DNA from: Ailanthus altissimus
Lineage: Eukaryota > Streptophyta > Magnoliopsida > Sapindales > Simaroubaceae
Assembly (NCBI GenBank): GCA_946807835.1
Contig: OX327706.1
Location: 21,069,001-21,133,000, forward strand
Reading direction: 5' to 3'
DNA length: 64,000 nucleotides
Shown: piece by piece, positions 48,270 to 62,829 of the stretch
Numbering within the stretch: position 1 is the stretch's first letter
How the letters are laid out: every line of letters begins with the position of its first letter
The notes under the pieces: model-generated
What the model was told of the DNA's origin: nothing
Seen by the model: only the letters and a program-made list of their open reading frames with translations
The model's database searches: none
Position numbers and translations under genes: made by a program

Positions 48270-48593
48270 ATGAATGCACAAGTCAACAGGGTGAGTAAGC
48301 TTCTGAATCTCTTCTCCATTATTCTAATATGTTGATCAACATTTTCTAATTGAATTTTTGTAAAAACTTAATTTCTTAAATAGGAGCCTGAAGCTAAAAA
48401 TGCACAAGGCACGGTTGAAAGAATAGTGGAAACCAAAGACTATAGATCATCAGCAGGGCAAGGCCAAGAACAGAGGAACGTGCAGGTGGTGCACCAGCCC
48501 CATTCCAACACCAGTGGCAGCGTCTTGGCTGACGCTGCAGCCACTGTGGCTTCCACCCTCCAATCAGCCAAGGATGTCATTTCTAGAACATAA
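48270..48593 (+). CDS. 76-residue protein of unknown function
   Basis: A small two-exon gene. Exon 1, 48270-48290, encodes only MNAQVNR; exon 2 is 48384-48593, with a GTGAGT donor and AATAG acceptor. The product is hydrophilic with a charged, Gln/Glu/Arg-rich first two thirds and no signal peptide. The C-terminal stretch VLADAAATVASTLQSAKDVI could form an amphipathic helix. The build, with a disordered start and Ala-rich helix, is reminiscent of small LEA-like or stress proteins, but I do not recognise a family. The frame is preserved in the second copy (62506-62829) with two substitutions (S53G, T61A), supporting a real gene. The possible ABRE upstream hints at stress control. Confidence 0.65.
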
Positions 48594-49922
48594 ACGCACA
48601 ATGTTACCAAATAAAAATTACATATATCTCTTGTTTTGTAAGAACAAATAACTTTATAGTCTCCATATATTATTTCTTGAACGTCAAGTCAATAGTAGCT
48701 TATTCATCCGCCACGCTATCTTTCTTTCTTCTGATGGCAATATGAATATAAACACTGTGCGTACATATACTTTCATTAATCGAAAAGCCTTTCAAGTTTT
48801 GTAGCCGAGAAAAATTCACCATGTCAAATCAAAATGTACTCAGAATATCTGTTTCATGTTGCATGGGAAATTTATTTGCTGCTTTTTTACTTGTCTTTTC
48901 AGGCCAGATGATGGCTTTGTTAAGCCTACAAAAATTCTTGGACGTTTTGCATACTGAGTTACTGACTGGATAAATTCGTATAATAATACAATTATAATAA
49001 AAAAAAAAGTTCTTAATTATATGTGTATGACTCAACAGAAATTTCAGTGCTCTGGATACTCAAAACTATGTACAATAACAAATTAAAAAAATTATGTTCT
49101 AATTTGAGACTCTAAAAATGCTTTTGGAAACAAGAAAAGTTGTTCTCACACCTTCAAAAATTTTAGAAATTGGTTTCGAGAAACTCGTTTTCGGAATGTC
49201 CAAACCAAACACTTTTTTATTTGAATTCCTAATATCTTTCATTTTTCACATTTAGTGAACTATGCCAAACAAAAGCCCCGGGAGCTTTCTCGGAATCAGA
49301 TTCTGCATACAAACTGGCCAGACAAATAAAAATGAGCAGACAAAATCATAGTAATTTTATTTTTTCTTCAACTAAAGCATATAAATAAATGACCTTTACC
49401 CCAACTTATATTGTGTATGCATAATCTGCTGTAAATTATGGACCAGCTAAAGTATGAATTATAATTGACAGAGAAAGAGTGTAGTATCAGTACTGTTAAC
49501 ATACGAGGGGACTCGTTAAAATTCTCTTTTCTAACAAAACTTGGTTACAGGAATCGCAGCAAATTCATGTCAAAACACTATTTGCCACCATAGAAAGTAC
49601 CACAAAGCTAGTGCCCTTTATTCTTCTACTATAAACCTCATCCGAACCTAATTCTTATGCCCTTTATGCCTTATGGCCATATAATAAGCAAAGCATATAT
49701 GTCTCTTTACTTCCCTATATTTCTCCAGGCTTCTAGAGTGACACATTACTGCTTGTTTTTCCTCCCATCCGATTTTTCAAGGTGTGTAAACCAAGTATAT
49801 TGTCTTTCTTTTCATTTATGAAGTTAATGAATTTATCTCTTTATTTTATTTTATTTTTTTAAGTGTTTTTCAGTTTGCTATTGACTTTTATCATATATTT
49901 GGTGGAACAAATTAGAGGAGAA
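48594..49922. other. Intergenic between the 76-aa gene and ARF
   Basis: Contains the 3' UTR of the small gene and the ARF promoter and leader (a possible leader intron around 49782-49910). No other gene is seen. The part up to 49782 is repeated at 62830-64000. Confidence 0.45.
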
Positions 49923-51610
<1,688 letters not shown>

Positions 51611-54600
51611 GCGAGCCAAGCTCAACTTCATCACTGGTCTTTTGTAATTTTGCTGAATTTTCCACTGGCCAATCTTAATATTTTTTGTGTGGGCATGCAG
51701 GTGTAATTCTGCCATCATGAAAGCTTTGGTTTCCCGGTCGTCTACCCATCATGTCAATTGAGAAAATTACATATTATGATATTATTGAAAGAAATATTTC
51801 AAACTTCTGTTAATTAAGAGCATGTAATTGAACTTCATATACTCTTGAGACTTCAGCACCGTTGTCACAAATTTGTATAACCCGACATGAAGGAATGATT
51901 TTGTGGCTCTCAAAGCAGTTATCAAAACGGATAGTTGCTTTTGGCAACTATTTTGGTAATCATTCTAACGAGAGGGTGCGGTATATTTTAAAGCAACACT
52001 CATGACATTAATACTTTAATTTGTTGGAGGGAAACTTGATAAAGGAAACTGAGATTAGAAAAAAAAAAGACAGAAATGGCACCATTTCTCTCATTTGGTT
52101 GAAAAAAGAAATGATAAGAAGCACTTGGGAACAACAATCACCTCTCACAAATGGGTGAATAAGTCTATTAGAAAAGATCCAAAGAACAAAATTTATCGAA
52201 ATAAAAGCAGAATCGTTTCATATTTTCACTTTTGTCCTACATCAATAATTTTATAATTCAATATTGCGAGGGTAGATAAGCAAATGTAACCTTTTTTTTT
52301 AAGCAATTGTAACTTTTAACATACTACAGTAATATTAGTAGTAATATAAGAAATTTTAGTTTAATTGGTGATCAGTTGAACTTATAAACGAACAACATTA
52401 TCACATGATATGCACTAAAGGTTTACTTCTATGGTAAAATTTATGCACCATTGGCAAAAGTTAGAGCAGTCTCTTCGTTTGTTTAGAAGTATTGTTTAAT
52501 TATTCTATTTGTTGGGTGATCAGTTTAGTCCCTATAATTGTTTGAAAAAATTGTTAAGTTGATTGTATTAAACAATAATATTGTAATTATTTAATATTTG
52601 AGATGTAATATTATAATCATTTAAGATTAAAATGTAATATTTGTATTTTAAAAAAAAAATTATCATATGATACTATATATATGCAGCACTCTTTTTAAAG
52701 TAATTTATATCATTGATTAAAAAATTAAAATATGCAATCAAAGGATTACCGGAACAACATAATAGATGCATATTGAAAAACTCTTGGATTTAATTATTCT
52801 CTTTCAAAAAAAAAACATAAATTAAACTCCATATCGGGAGATTATCCTTATAATTAGAGATCATTGCTCCTATTAAAGATGAGAAATCCTATCATAAAAT
52901 TGAAGGTATAAAATTATTTTCACGTAAGAAAAACAAAATCTACACTCATGTAGAAGGGGACTTCAAAATACACTACTATGTTATTACTAACATCCTTGTA
53001 CAGCACCTTTGATAGTTGGGACAAAAGACACAGAGAATTTACTTTTTCATCGAAAGTTAATGATCAAGAATTTGACTGTAATAATAAACCCAACCATGGC
53101 CACAGCAGAGGGAGGAATATTTATGAATGAATGAACTTTAAATTTTTATCCCCAAGAGTAGCACTCTTTCATTTAATATTTAATCTACAATTACGGTTTA
53201 CATTTTCAGTAGATGAAACACTGCTCTTGATCTCCTCTAGCCATTACGCAGATAAGCTATACAGTAATTCGTTTACTGATTTGCATAGAAGCACAAGCAC
53301 TTTTTACCAAGCATCTAAAATCACTGTATTAATATATATACATATATATATATATATCTCATCAAGCACTCTAGGTGTTATATCATCTCAGAAAGCACAT
53401 TTATCTCCACACCCTTTAGAGTTAAGGAGGTAGAAAAGTGCTTATACAAAAACAAGCAGGTTATGGGCTTATGGCATCAAAATATCAAATATTTCTTTAA
53501 CATATTTTCCCACAAAATCAACTCTCAAAAAGCATACCTACACAAAATATGTAGGTCTATGGGCCTCAATTCCCGTGACACGAAAATATTTACAGAATGC
53601 ATCCAATAATGCCACGCTTTGCTTCCACAATTACGTCAGATTGCTAAATTTATGGAGGTCCCTTTATCAATAAATTTCTAGTTGGTCCTTCCTTGTTATA
53701 AATTAATAATGTCCTAATAATTTACTAAATCTGGCAACAAATTGCTGAAAGAGATGCAATAATTTAATTGCATTGAAGTGAAAATTTCAGCTGCTCTGAT
53801 AAATAAAATCATGTACTTCTCAACGTTAGGTGGGTGTCATGGAGCTAAATTCCTACCTTCAGAGGACTTGCGGGTGTGAATTTGACACGTTTCTAAATGC
53901 CATCATTTTGGGTTTTCGCAAGTTAGTAAGGTTGTTGACAATAAAAGGATTATCAGAGTTTCAAGATTTACAACAAACAGACGCCCATTTTATTGACTGT
54001 TAAAATTTACTTAATTGTTTATTTATAACTCAACTAGAAAAGTACTCATCTTCAAGTTTCTTGTCCTCTTGATCAGAGACATATTGATGTTCTCTTATAT
54101 GGTTCTTTTTCTTTTTAATTTCCTGTCCATTTGCAATTTTTTTTTTGGTAAGGACTGTCTCCTAAGTTGACCTTTTCTTTTTAATTCTAACGCTTGAACT
54201 TGAGATTAAATCTTTAAATACTTCGGGTAAAGACTATCAGAATACTACTTGAATCAAGCCTATAATTATTTGTAACCCTTGGCATCACTGTGAAAAAATC
54301 AACTGTCTAATGAGTGTTCGTGGTCTCTTAGTTGAAAAGAACAAAAAGAGGATAGTCCAAGTTGAGAGATTGTGGTGCAGAGTTAAAAGCACAATAATGC
54401 TTTCAGTCGATCCCCAAGTAAACATTGAACAAGGCTTGAGCATGTGAAAACAGATTCATTGCGTTTGTTTGTTTTGAAAAGGTTTCGTTAAGATGCAAGG
54501 ACTTTGATATCACAGGCGTGACTAGAAACTGTCTGTGAAGATATCTAATGTCAGTCACTTTGGAACTCTCTGAAACGTCCTATATATCAGAATCAGCAGC

Positions 54601-55215
54601 ATCAACTCAATTCAATTCAAAGGAACAAGAGAGTAATGAACTTTGACAATTTCTCCCACAAAAAAACTATATCACAAAAGACAAAAGGCCTTACTAGCTG
54701 TTTTCAACCACTTCAAATCTTCACATTCTGTTGGTTCACGTGTTGTAATAATAATAACTCCCAAGTCCCACCTCAGACACCCGGTGCTTTTTAATTTCAT
54801 AGGCATTCAATCTTTTGCTTTCTTTTTTTCCCCCCTCATGATTGTTTTTCCTATCAAGGACATATGTAAGGACAAAACGAGGAACATCAAATACGAGAGA
54901 GACACACAAGTCTTGTAGTCATAAAGTTGCATCCATTCATACGATGCCTTTTCTTTTTTTACTTTTTTTTAATTGATTTACTGTTAAACACATTACACAT
55001 GTCAACTAATGTATTTCATCAATGATTAGAAGCAGCTTTCTCGGAGGATACTGGTTTCACTCTGGCAGATTAGGCGCCTAAAGCCCTAAGAAATTAGCTA
55101 CAAGTTAAAATAACCTCAATTCGCAAGGTTCATCATTGCATTTTCCAGGCTCTCGATCAACTACTGATCATAATAGTAATTAGTAATTTAATTGCCAATG
55201 CCAGAGTGTAAAATT
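51611..55215. other. Intergenic up to the duplication junction
   Basis: No gene recognised. The 3' UTR of ARF is followed by AT-rich DNA, a TA-rich microsatellite at about 53330-53357 and moderately complex sequence from 53500 to 55215. This last part is the native downstream DNA of unit 1 and abuts the truncated receptor copy at 55216. Confidence 0.45.
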
Positions 55216-57761
55216 GAGTAACATGCTCAGCTCCAGACTCAGGCAATTCTTACTTTAGGGTGACAGGCTTGGCTCTTCCAAACTCTCAGCTTCTTGGCTC
55301 AATCCCTGCCGACCTGGGCATGATTGAGTACCTTCAAAATCTTGATCTTTCAAACAACTCTTTAAACGGGTCTCTTCCCTTTTCTCTTTTCGATGCACCC
55401 CAGCTTCAGCTTCTTGATTTATCAAACAACTTGATCTCAGCTCAGTTACCGCAAACAGTGGGACGGTTACAGAATCTTCAACTTCTTAACCTTTCTGATA
55501 ATGCCTTGGCGGGAAAGCTACCTGTCAATCTCAGTAGTCTGCAAAATCTAACAGTTGTTTCTTTGAAAAATAATTACTTCTCTGGCAGTCTTCCAAGTGG
55601 ATTTAAGTCTGTCCAAGTTCTAGATCTGTCTTCAAATCTTATCGATGGATCTTTGCCTCCTGATTTTGGTGGCAACAGTCTTCGTTACATGAACCTCTCT
55701 TACAACAAACTTTCCGGGGAAATTCCGACAGAATTTGCGGACAAAATTCCAGGTAATGCTACAATTGATCTCTCATTCAATAACTTCACAGGAGAAATCC
55801 CGGAATCTAGTGTTTTCATGAACCAAGAAAGGGGTTCATTTTCGGGGAATCCTGATCTCTGTGGTGAACCGACCAAGAATCCATGTCCAATCCAGTCTTC
55901 ATCTTCTTATCTTCCTAATATCTCTGCACCAACTTCTCCTCCTGCAATTGCTGCAATTCCAAAGACAATTGACTCGACCTCGGTTTCTGGATCAGCCGCC
56001 AAACCCCAGCAAGAAAGGCCAACAGGGCTCAGACCAGGAACTATAATTGGCATTGTCATTGGAGATATTGCAGGAATTGGAATTCTTGCTGTTGTTTTCT
56101 TTTACGTCTACCAGTTAATAAAAAGAAAGAACATTGAATCAACACTCAGGAAAGAAGAAAATACGGCGAAAGATACTTTGTCATTATCGTCATCTTCTTC
56201 ATCTTCGGATACAAGAGGGTTTACAAGAATGTCATGTTTACGCAAAAGAGGAGAAGATGATGAGGAATCAGATACCACAGCCTCTGATGCTGAAGACAAT
56301 TACCAATGTGGTAGAAAAAGTCGGGAAAATCAGCGGCAGCAAGACCACGATCAACAAAACAAGAAAGGGACATTGGTGACGGTTGATGGAGACAGAGAAC
56401 TTGAGCTTGAGACTTTACTCAAAGCTTCAGCTTATATTCTTGGCGCCTCTGGTTCCAGCATAATGTACAAGGCAGTTCTTGAAGATGGCACTGCACTAGC
56501 GGTTCGCAGGATTGGCGAGAGTAGTGTAGACCGGTTCAGGGATTTCGAGACCCAGGTTCGAGTCATAGCTAAATTGGTTCACCCCAATTTGGTTCGAATT
56601 CGTGGGTTCTATTGGGGAGTTGACGAGAAGCTCATTATCTACGATTTTGTCTCAAATGGCAGCCTTGCCAATGCTCGTTATAGTAATTTTTTTCCCTTGC
56701 AATATTCTCTTTTTGGCATTTGAGTACAAGTTAGCATAAAAATATGGTATTTGTTAAAATGCGCCGGGGGACTTAAATTTGAGTGTGATGATGGAGTAGG
56801 TATAACTGAACCCCCTGTTGTTTAATGCATGAAAGAAGTCAACTGTCTGGGGGGGTCGTAATCGTATTCGCATCGTTAGCCCCACGGCGCTTGATAGCGG
56901 TATACGTATCCATAATTTCCAGAACAGATCACTTCCCTTTGAAAATGACTCTAGTCTTTTCCTGTCTTTGTCCCAGCTCTCCCTATCGTGCGCATGTAGC
57001 ATGTAGCATGTAGCATGTAGATAGATGCATCTCTGAAGTCCAAATAATTGATGCTAATCTAGGACTTTGGGTTTTTTCCAGGGAAAGTTGGCTCATCACC
57101 TTGTCCTTTACCATGGGAGGCCCGGCTCAAGATAGCGAAAGGGATGGTCCGTGGGCTGGCTTTCCTCCACGAGAAGAAGCACGTACATGGGAATTTGAAA
57201 CCCGGCAACATTCTATTGGGTACCGACATGGAGCCTAGGATCGGAGATTTCGGGCTCGAGAGGCTTGTGACTGGTGAGACAAGCTCTAAAGCAGGAGGAT
57301 CGGCTCGGAATTTCGGAAGCAAGAGATCTACGGCTTCACGGGATAGCTTCCCAGACCTTGGACATGGGTCTAGCCCAAGCCCTAGCCCAAGCTCATTAGG
57401 TGGAATATCGCCTTACCATGCACCTGAGTCACTGAGGAGCCTCAAGCCTAATCCTAAGTGGGATGTGTACTCGTTCGGGGTCATATTGCTTGAGCTACTA
57501 ACAGGAAAAGTCATGGTTGTCGATGAGTTGGGCCAAGGAAATGGGCTTACAGTGGAAGATAAGAACAGGGCTATGAGGCTCGCCGATGCAGCGATACGGC
57601 CTGATTTGGAGGGCAAAGAAGAGGCCTTGTTGGCCTGCTTTAAACTAGGTTATAATTGTGCATCTCCCATCCCACAAAAGAGACCTTCAATGAAAGAAGC
57701 CCTTCAAGTTCTCGAGAAATTCCCATGTTCACCTTCATCATACTATTATGGTCACCAATGA
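55216..57761 (+). pseudogene. 5'-truncated copy of the LRR receptor-like gene
   Basis: Matches 41028-43565 almost base for base: exon parts 55216-56682 and 57082-57761. Codons 1-69, the signal peptide, the start of LRRNT and the promoter are missing. The codon matching Gly69 is TGA at 55215-55217, so no fusion with upstream sequence is possible in frame. The first in-frame ATG is at 55320 (Met104), inside the LRRs. Codons 70-783 remain open with a few changes, such as L198F and L270M. Without a secretion signal it cannot make a normal receptor; it could yield a cytosolic fragment if transcribed. The intron carries one extra GTAGCAT-type 7-mer compared with copy 1. Confidence 0.88.
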
Positions 57762-59571
57762 ATAAGCATAAATTTGGACCTCCTTTGTAGACAGATGTAT
57801 GTATGATTGAGATGGACTGATAGTTCTTCATTTGTTCAAAGTTGGGATTGTAACTGAGATGAGTTCATGAGTAGAACTGCTGGTGTAACACTAATTTTGG
57901 ACTGAGTCAAGTCCATGGCATATTTAGTTACTTGGACTAGAAAAACTGGGGTTTTATTTTTACATCTTTTATTAATTTTTAGCTGTTTTTGTTGGGTCGG
58001 CCCCCTTTTGTCATGATTTATTTATTTGTTTTATTTGAGTACTAGTGTTGGATTATGAGGTGGTTCAACAATATGAAAGCCGTGACAATGTATATTTGTT
58101 GGGATTTTTTGGTCGGTCTAATTTTGTGCAAATAATTGACTTCTATGAATAAATTAAGGCCACTATCGAAGTCAGTACTCAGTACATTTTATTGTCAATT
58201 ATTACACGAGACTATAATTTTAATATTAATCATAGAAAAGAAGAATGACATATTTAATGAATGAGATGGTGATGTTAGCTGCTTGAAATAATGTCATCAA
58301 TAAAGACATTTTGCCAAATGGTCACATGACTCACCATCATTCTGTCCTCCTAATCCTTGGCTGTGCATAACGCCATACGTCATTCACCATTTTACCGTCT
58401 TGGATGGAAGTGAAGGTCGACAGCAAATTACAGAAGCCATCCACCCAGCAGATTTTTTTTTTTTAGTTAATATATTTTTTTTAATAAAAATTCTCTGTAT
58501 TTTTTTTTACATCTTCAATATTTTTAACAATATTTCAAAATAATTTTGAAAACATCTAGTCAAATATATTATTTTCAAACTTATTATATAATTTATTTTA
58601 AGAATAAATTATGTTAAAATTGTGAACTAAACTAATTTTAAAGTTTCAATATAATTTGTACACATTTTTAACTTAAGTTTAAAGTTCGAATCGTAATAAA
58701 TGTCAAAATGATATAATGATTTTTTTTGAGTAATTTTTGACATCTTAAATTAAATCTAAAAAATAACAAGTCAAGTAAACATTGGGTAATAAACAATATT
58801 TATTAACACATCACTTTTAAATTTTAATTTAAAATAAAATTTTAAAATGTCTAGTATTACTCTTATTTTTTAATTGCAAAAAGTATTGTTTAGCATGTTT
58901 AAGTGTGAAAAATGTTTTTAAATATGTTTAAATGTAGAAGCGATGTATTATTTTAATAATTTTTATATTTGAAAAGATAGTGCAATGATTCTCCTTTGTT
59001 GTGAAGATTATTTTGGGACTAAAAACTCTCATCTTATTTTTTAAAAAATTTTTGTTTTTGTGGAAATAGCATTAGTATGATTTTTTGATAAATACAAGGT
59101 TGAGATTGAAAAGAAATTGATATAATGTCTAACCTAGAAATCTCAAAATTAGTTGAACTCGTACAATCAATGTAATTAGTTAAAAAGGCCAAATATTTAA
59201 TAAGCACAAGTTTTAAACACAAATCATTCTACATCAATAATAATAAATCAAATCTTTGTGATCTTCAATTCTTCCTTGTTGTAATGTCTCTAGAAGCATA
59301 ATTGCAAGTGAAAAAGAACTGCGTAGCGTGGGCCGATACAGACTTGGGCCTGACCTGGCCTTATTGAGTCCAATTAAAACCAGGAGCGGACAGCCAGTTC
59401 AGACCGTTTGGTCAAATTTAATTTTGAATTGAAAAAGTCCCGCTCTCGCCACTTATTTTAAAACCCAAACCCCTGTTTTCTCTCTCTAGAAAGACGTTAG
59501 AGAGAATATCTCATTCGAAATCGAAAGCCAGGCGCAGACAGAGAAAGAGAGAAATCAACTAACAAAAAGAA
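57762..59571. other. Intergenic between truncated receptor copy and second EB1C
   Basis: Duplicate of 43566-45358, including the EB1C promoter with AAAACCCAAACCCC and a slightly altered CT tract (TGTTTTCTCTCTCTAG). No additional gene. Confidence 0.5.
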
Positions 59572-61590
59572 ATGGCAACAAATATCGGAATGATGGATTC
59601 GGCTTATTTCGTCGGTAGATCGGAGATCCTCGCTTGGATCAACTCCACTCTTCAACTCAATCTCTCCAAAGTCGAAGAGGTTTTTTCACTTTTCTTTTTC
59701 CTTTTTTAGGTTTTCGATTTGTGTTCAAATTCTAACCGTAAATATAAGTTATAATAGTGAAGAGATTAACTGGATCTGTGAATTTCAGGCATGTTCCGGT
59801 GCGGTTCATTGTCAGCTAATGGATGCGGTTCATCCAGGGATGGTGCCGATGCACAAGGTCAATTTCGATGCCAAAAGTGAGTACGAGATGATCCAAAACT
59901 ACAAGGTCCTTCAAGATGTCTTCAACAAACTTAAGATCACCAAGGTTCATTTACTTTCCTTTTACGTTCTTTTTTTGGCTGCTTTCTCTTTTTATTTAAT
60001 TTAATTTTGTATGTTTTTAGATCTGGAATTACCCGATGCATCGATTGATTGATGAGTTATTAGTTCTTTAATCTACAATTTTCTGAAAGATAATTGAATT
60101 ACACTTGCCTGCAATTGTAATTTGTGTTTTCTGAATTTAGCACATAGAGGTTAACAAGCTGATAAAGGGAAGGCCGCTTGACAATTTGGAGTTCATGCAA
60201 TGGATGAAGAGATACTGCGATTCTGTTAATGGAGGTCTTATGCACAGGTATTTCTTCTCCTTTTCCCCTAACTTTTCAATTATGACTCATATCATGATTA
60301 TTTTTAATCTTAAAATTAATTTATCACTGTTCCTCTCAGGCATTATTTGAAAAAATAAAACCAGGCTTAAGTTCCATCAACTTTGAGCTCATTGTGATTA
60401 TGGCATTTGTTATATCATGATTAACTTTTCTTCTGTGTTAATATCCCGTTCTTCATATATTCAAATAAAATTTTGCTTTAAATTCAGCTCTTCTTGCTGT
60501 GCCTTTGATTAATCGATTTGATTTGAAGCGCTCTAATTATTTTTTGGATGCATTTGGAAATCAAACACAGTTTTTTATTTTTCCCTTTCATTTTTTGTTC
60601 ATGTAAAATTTTTGAGCTGTTTTTTGTACTTCAATTTGAATTTGTTTTTCTGTCCAATGGATTTAATATCACTTGTTGTTGGCGAAGGAAAAAATTATAT
60701 CAATTTTTTTTTTAATCATTTGTTAGCTACAATCCATTGGAGAGGAGGGAGGCTTCCAAGGGAGGGAAGGAAGCAAGCAAAAAATCTGCAATATCACAAT
60801 CTACAACCAAGGGTGTGACTGCCCCTCCCAGATCTCAGTCCTCTCACACTGCCCGTAGAAATGAAGTATCTTCTGTGAATCCTACAACACAAGCAGTTAA
60901 GGCCTCAAAACCTCCTGCTGTAGCGCCGGCATATGATGAACAGGTAGATAGTAAATATTAATGTGATGTCTGAACAATTTAGCATAACTTCATTTACAAG
61001 CATATATATACGACTTCTTGAATCTCAACCCTCTAATACTTCTCTGATATGCAGATCACAGGGTTGAAGCTCTCAGTTGATAGTCTTGAGAAGGAGAGGG
61101 ACTTTTACTTTGGGAAGTTGAGAGATATCGAAATTCTGTGTCAGCGTCCGGAGATTGAGCATTTGCCTGTACTGTTCTCTTGGCTATATTATTGGTGTCA
61201 TTTCCTTTTTTTTCTTATTAACAATATTATTGTGTAATTGGAACTGCATTTCAATATGTATATGACCGGTATCATTAGGTGGTAATCAGTGATTTTTGTT
61301 CTGTTTTACAGATTGTTGGAGCAATTAAAAAGATCCTGTATGCTGTAGATGATGATGCATCAGTGGTGGCTGAAGCTCAAGCCATGGTGTCTCTTCACCA
61401 GAAGGAAGCAGAACCATTGAGTCCCATAGCTGAGGTCTCGAATGAAAAAGCGAGTTCAGAGACCCAAAAGAGGAAGAACATTGTCAATCTTGATGTGGAT
61501 ACTGCTGGCATCACAACATTGTCTCCAAGGCAAAGACTTTCTGATATCTCTGATGTCCATTGCAGTGGGTCACCTCTTATGACTTACTGA
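59572..61590 (+). CDS. EB1C: Microtubule plus-end binding protein EB1C, second copy
   Basis: Six exons at 59572-59679, 59789-59944, 60141-60247, 60727-60943, 61055-61168 and 61312-61590, the same lengths and splice sites as the first copy, giving 326 residues. Compared with copy 1 I see E199G at the start of the EB-homology coiled coil and H227R just after LCQ; other exon differences are synonymous. The promoter is duplicated too, so both may be expressed. E199G could weaken dimerisation slightly, but this is inference. If the duplication is an assembly artefact, the two are alleles. Confidence 0.93.
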
Positions 61591-62505
61591 TTTATCTTCT
61601 CATTTTTAGGATGTATTTTGTATTCCATTTATCTTTGCATATCTTGCCAATATATCTACAGTATGGTAGTTCTGTTTGATGTTTCAAATGTACTTGAGAG
61701 AATAGTGGGACATGAAATACAGAATTTCAAAATTAGCCTTCAGTTGTTTACAGAAGCTGCTTTTGCTTATTGACATATTTAGAAGATATGAAAGTGTTAT
61801 GTTGCCCCCACCCCCGTCCTTCCTACTTTTGGATCCATTGGAACTTTGTTTGTTTCTTTTATTTTGTTTTCAACTGGAATCATCCTTTTTTCTTACTATT
61901 TTTAACTACGAGAGTGTCTGTTTAGTTCTTTGTTTACTTTATGATAAGACATCATTATGGATGAGACACCAGCTAAGGCAAAGGTAATATTTAGTTCTAA
62001 GAATGACTTTTTTCAGCTTATGTTTAAGTTAGGTTATCATCCACTATCATTTTCCTTGCTTTCAGTTACGTTGTTTCAATAGTTAGAAGGATACTCGTTC
62101 AAAAGAAGTTTGAGATTAGCTTTCCTCTATGGAAACTTTTTAAATGGAAAAAGAAATTATTTATATATTTCTTGTCTGCTGAAGACTTTTGATTGAATAG
62201 AAAAGCCTTGTAACAAACCCAAAATTTGACTATTTCGGGAAAACAAAGGGGCGGGTGTAAGAATTTGGAAATAATTAGGTGACATGTGGAACTGTTTTCG
62301 TGATCTCAGGATTCACCGTTCAGCCACCTCTTTCTAAGACTAAAAAAATGGCCCTTCAAGAGTCAAGACTGAAAAGCAAACCACATCCTCTCATTGAACC
62401 ATGAAACAAGGGGGAGAGAGCTTTCCCATTCCAAAATCTAATCTAAATTCCTGATCAATTAATTTTCACCTCATTCCGAATTTATAAGCTCTGTATACCT
62501 TCAAC
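61591..62505. promoter_or_regulatory. Second EB1C 3' flank and upstream region of second 76-aa gene
   Basis: Duplicate of 47380-48269 with a 25-base length difference near 62068-62092. The ACGTG core of copy 1 is ACATG here (62282-62286). Confidence 0.45.
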
Positions 62506-62829
62506 ATGAATGCACAAGTCAACAGGGTGAGTAAGCTTCCGAATCTCTTCTCCATTATTCTAATATGTTGATCAACATTTTCTAATTGAATTTTCGTAAA
62601 AACTTCATTTCTTAAATAGGAGCCTGAAGCTAAAAATGCACAAGGCACGGTTGAAAGAATAGTGGAAACCAAAGACTATAGATCATCAGCAGGGCAAGGC
62701 CAAGAGCAGAGGAACGTGCAGGTGGTGCACCAGCCCCATTCCAACACCAGTGGAGGCGTCTTGGCTGACGCTGCAGCCGCTGTGGCTTCCACCCTCCAAT
62801 CAGCCAAGGATGTCATTTCTAGAACATAA
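62506..62829 (+). CDS. 76-residue protein of unknown function, second copy
   Basis: Exons 62506-62526 and 62620-62829, intact. It differs from copy 1 by S53G and T61A, both in or near the Ala-rich C-terminal helix, where T61A makes the helix more uniform. The unknown function and build are as for copy 1. Its upstream region has lost the ABRE-like ACGTG core, so regulation may differ. Confidence 0.63.

Noticed and set aside
53131..53433. A 100-codon plus-strand frame in the spacer before the junction
   Set aside because: It runs through a TA microsatellite encoding alternating Ile/Tyr/His and has no domain.
54643..54918. A 91-codon frame as a new first exon for the truncated receptor copy
   Set aside because: No signal peptide and no convincing donor leading into frame at 55216; the in-frame TGA at the junction blocks direct fusion.
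55257..56723. The open frame in the second receptor copy read as a complete gene starting at GTGACAGGC
   Set aside because: The apparent start is GTG inside the LRRs, with no signal peptide or LRRNT, and the matching frame in copy 1 begins 145 codons earlier than that GTG minus the truncated part; it is a 5'-truncated duplicate.
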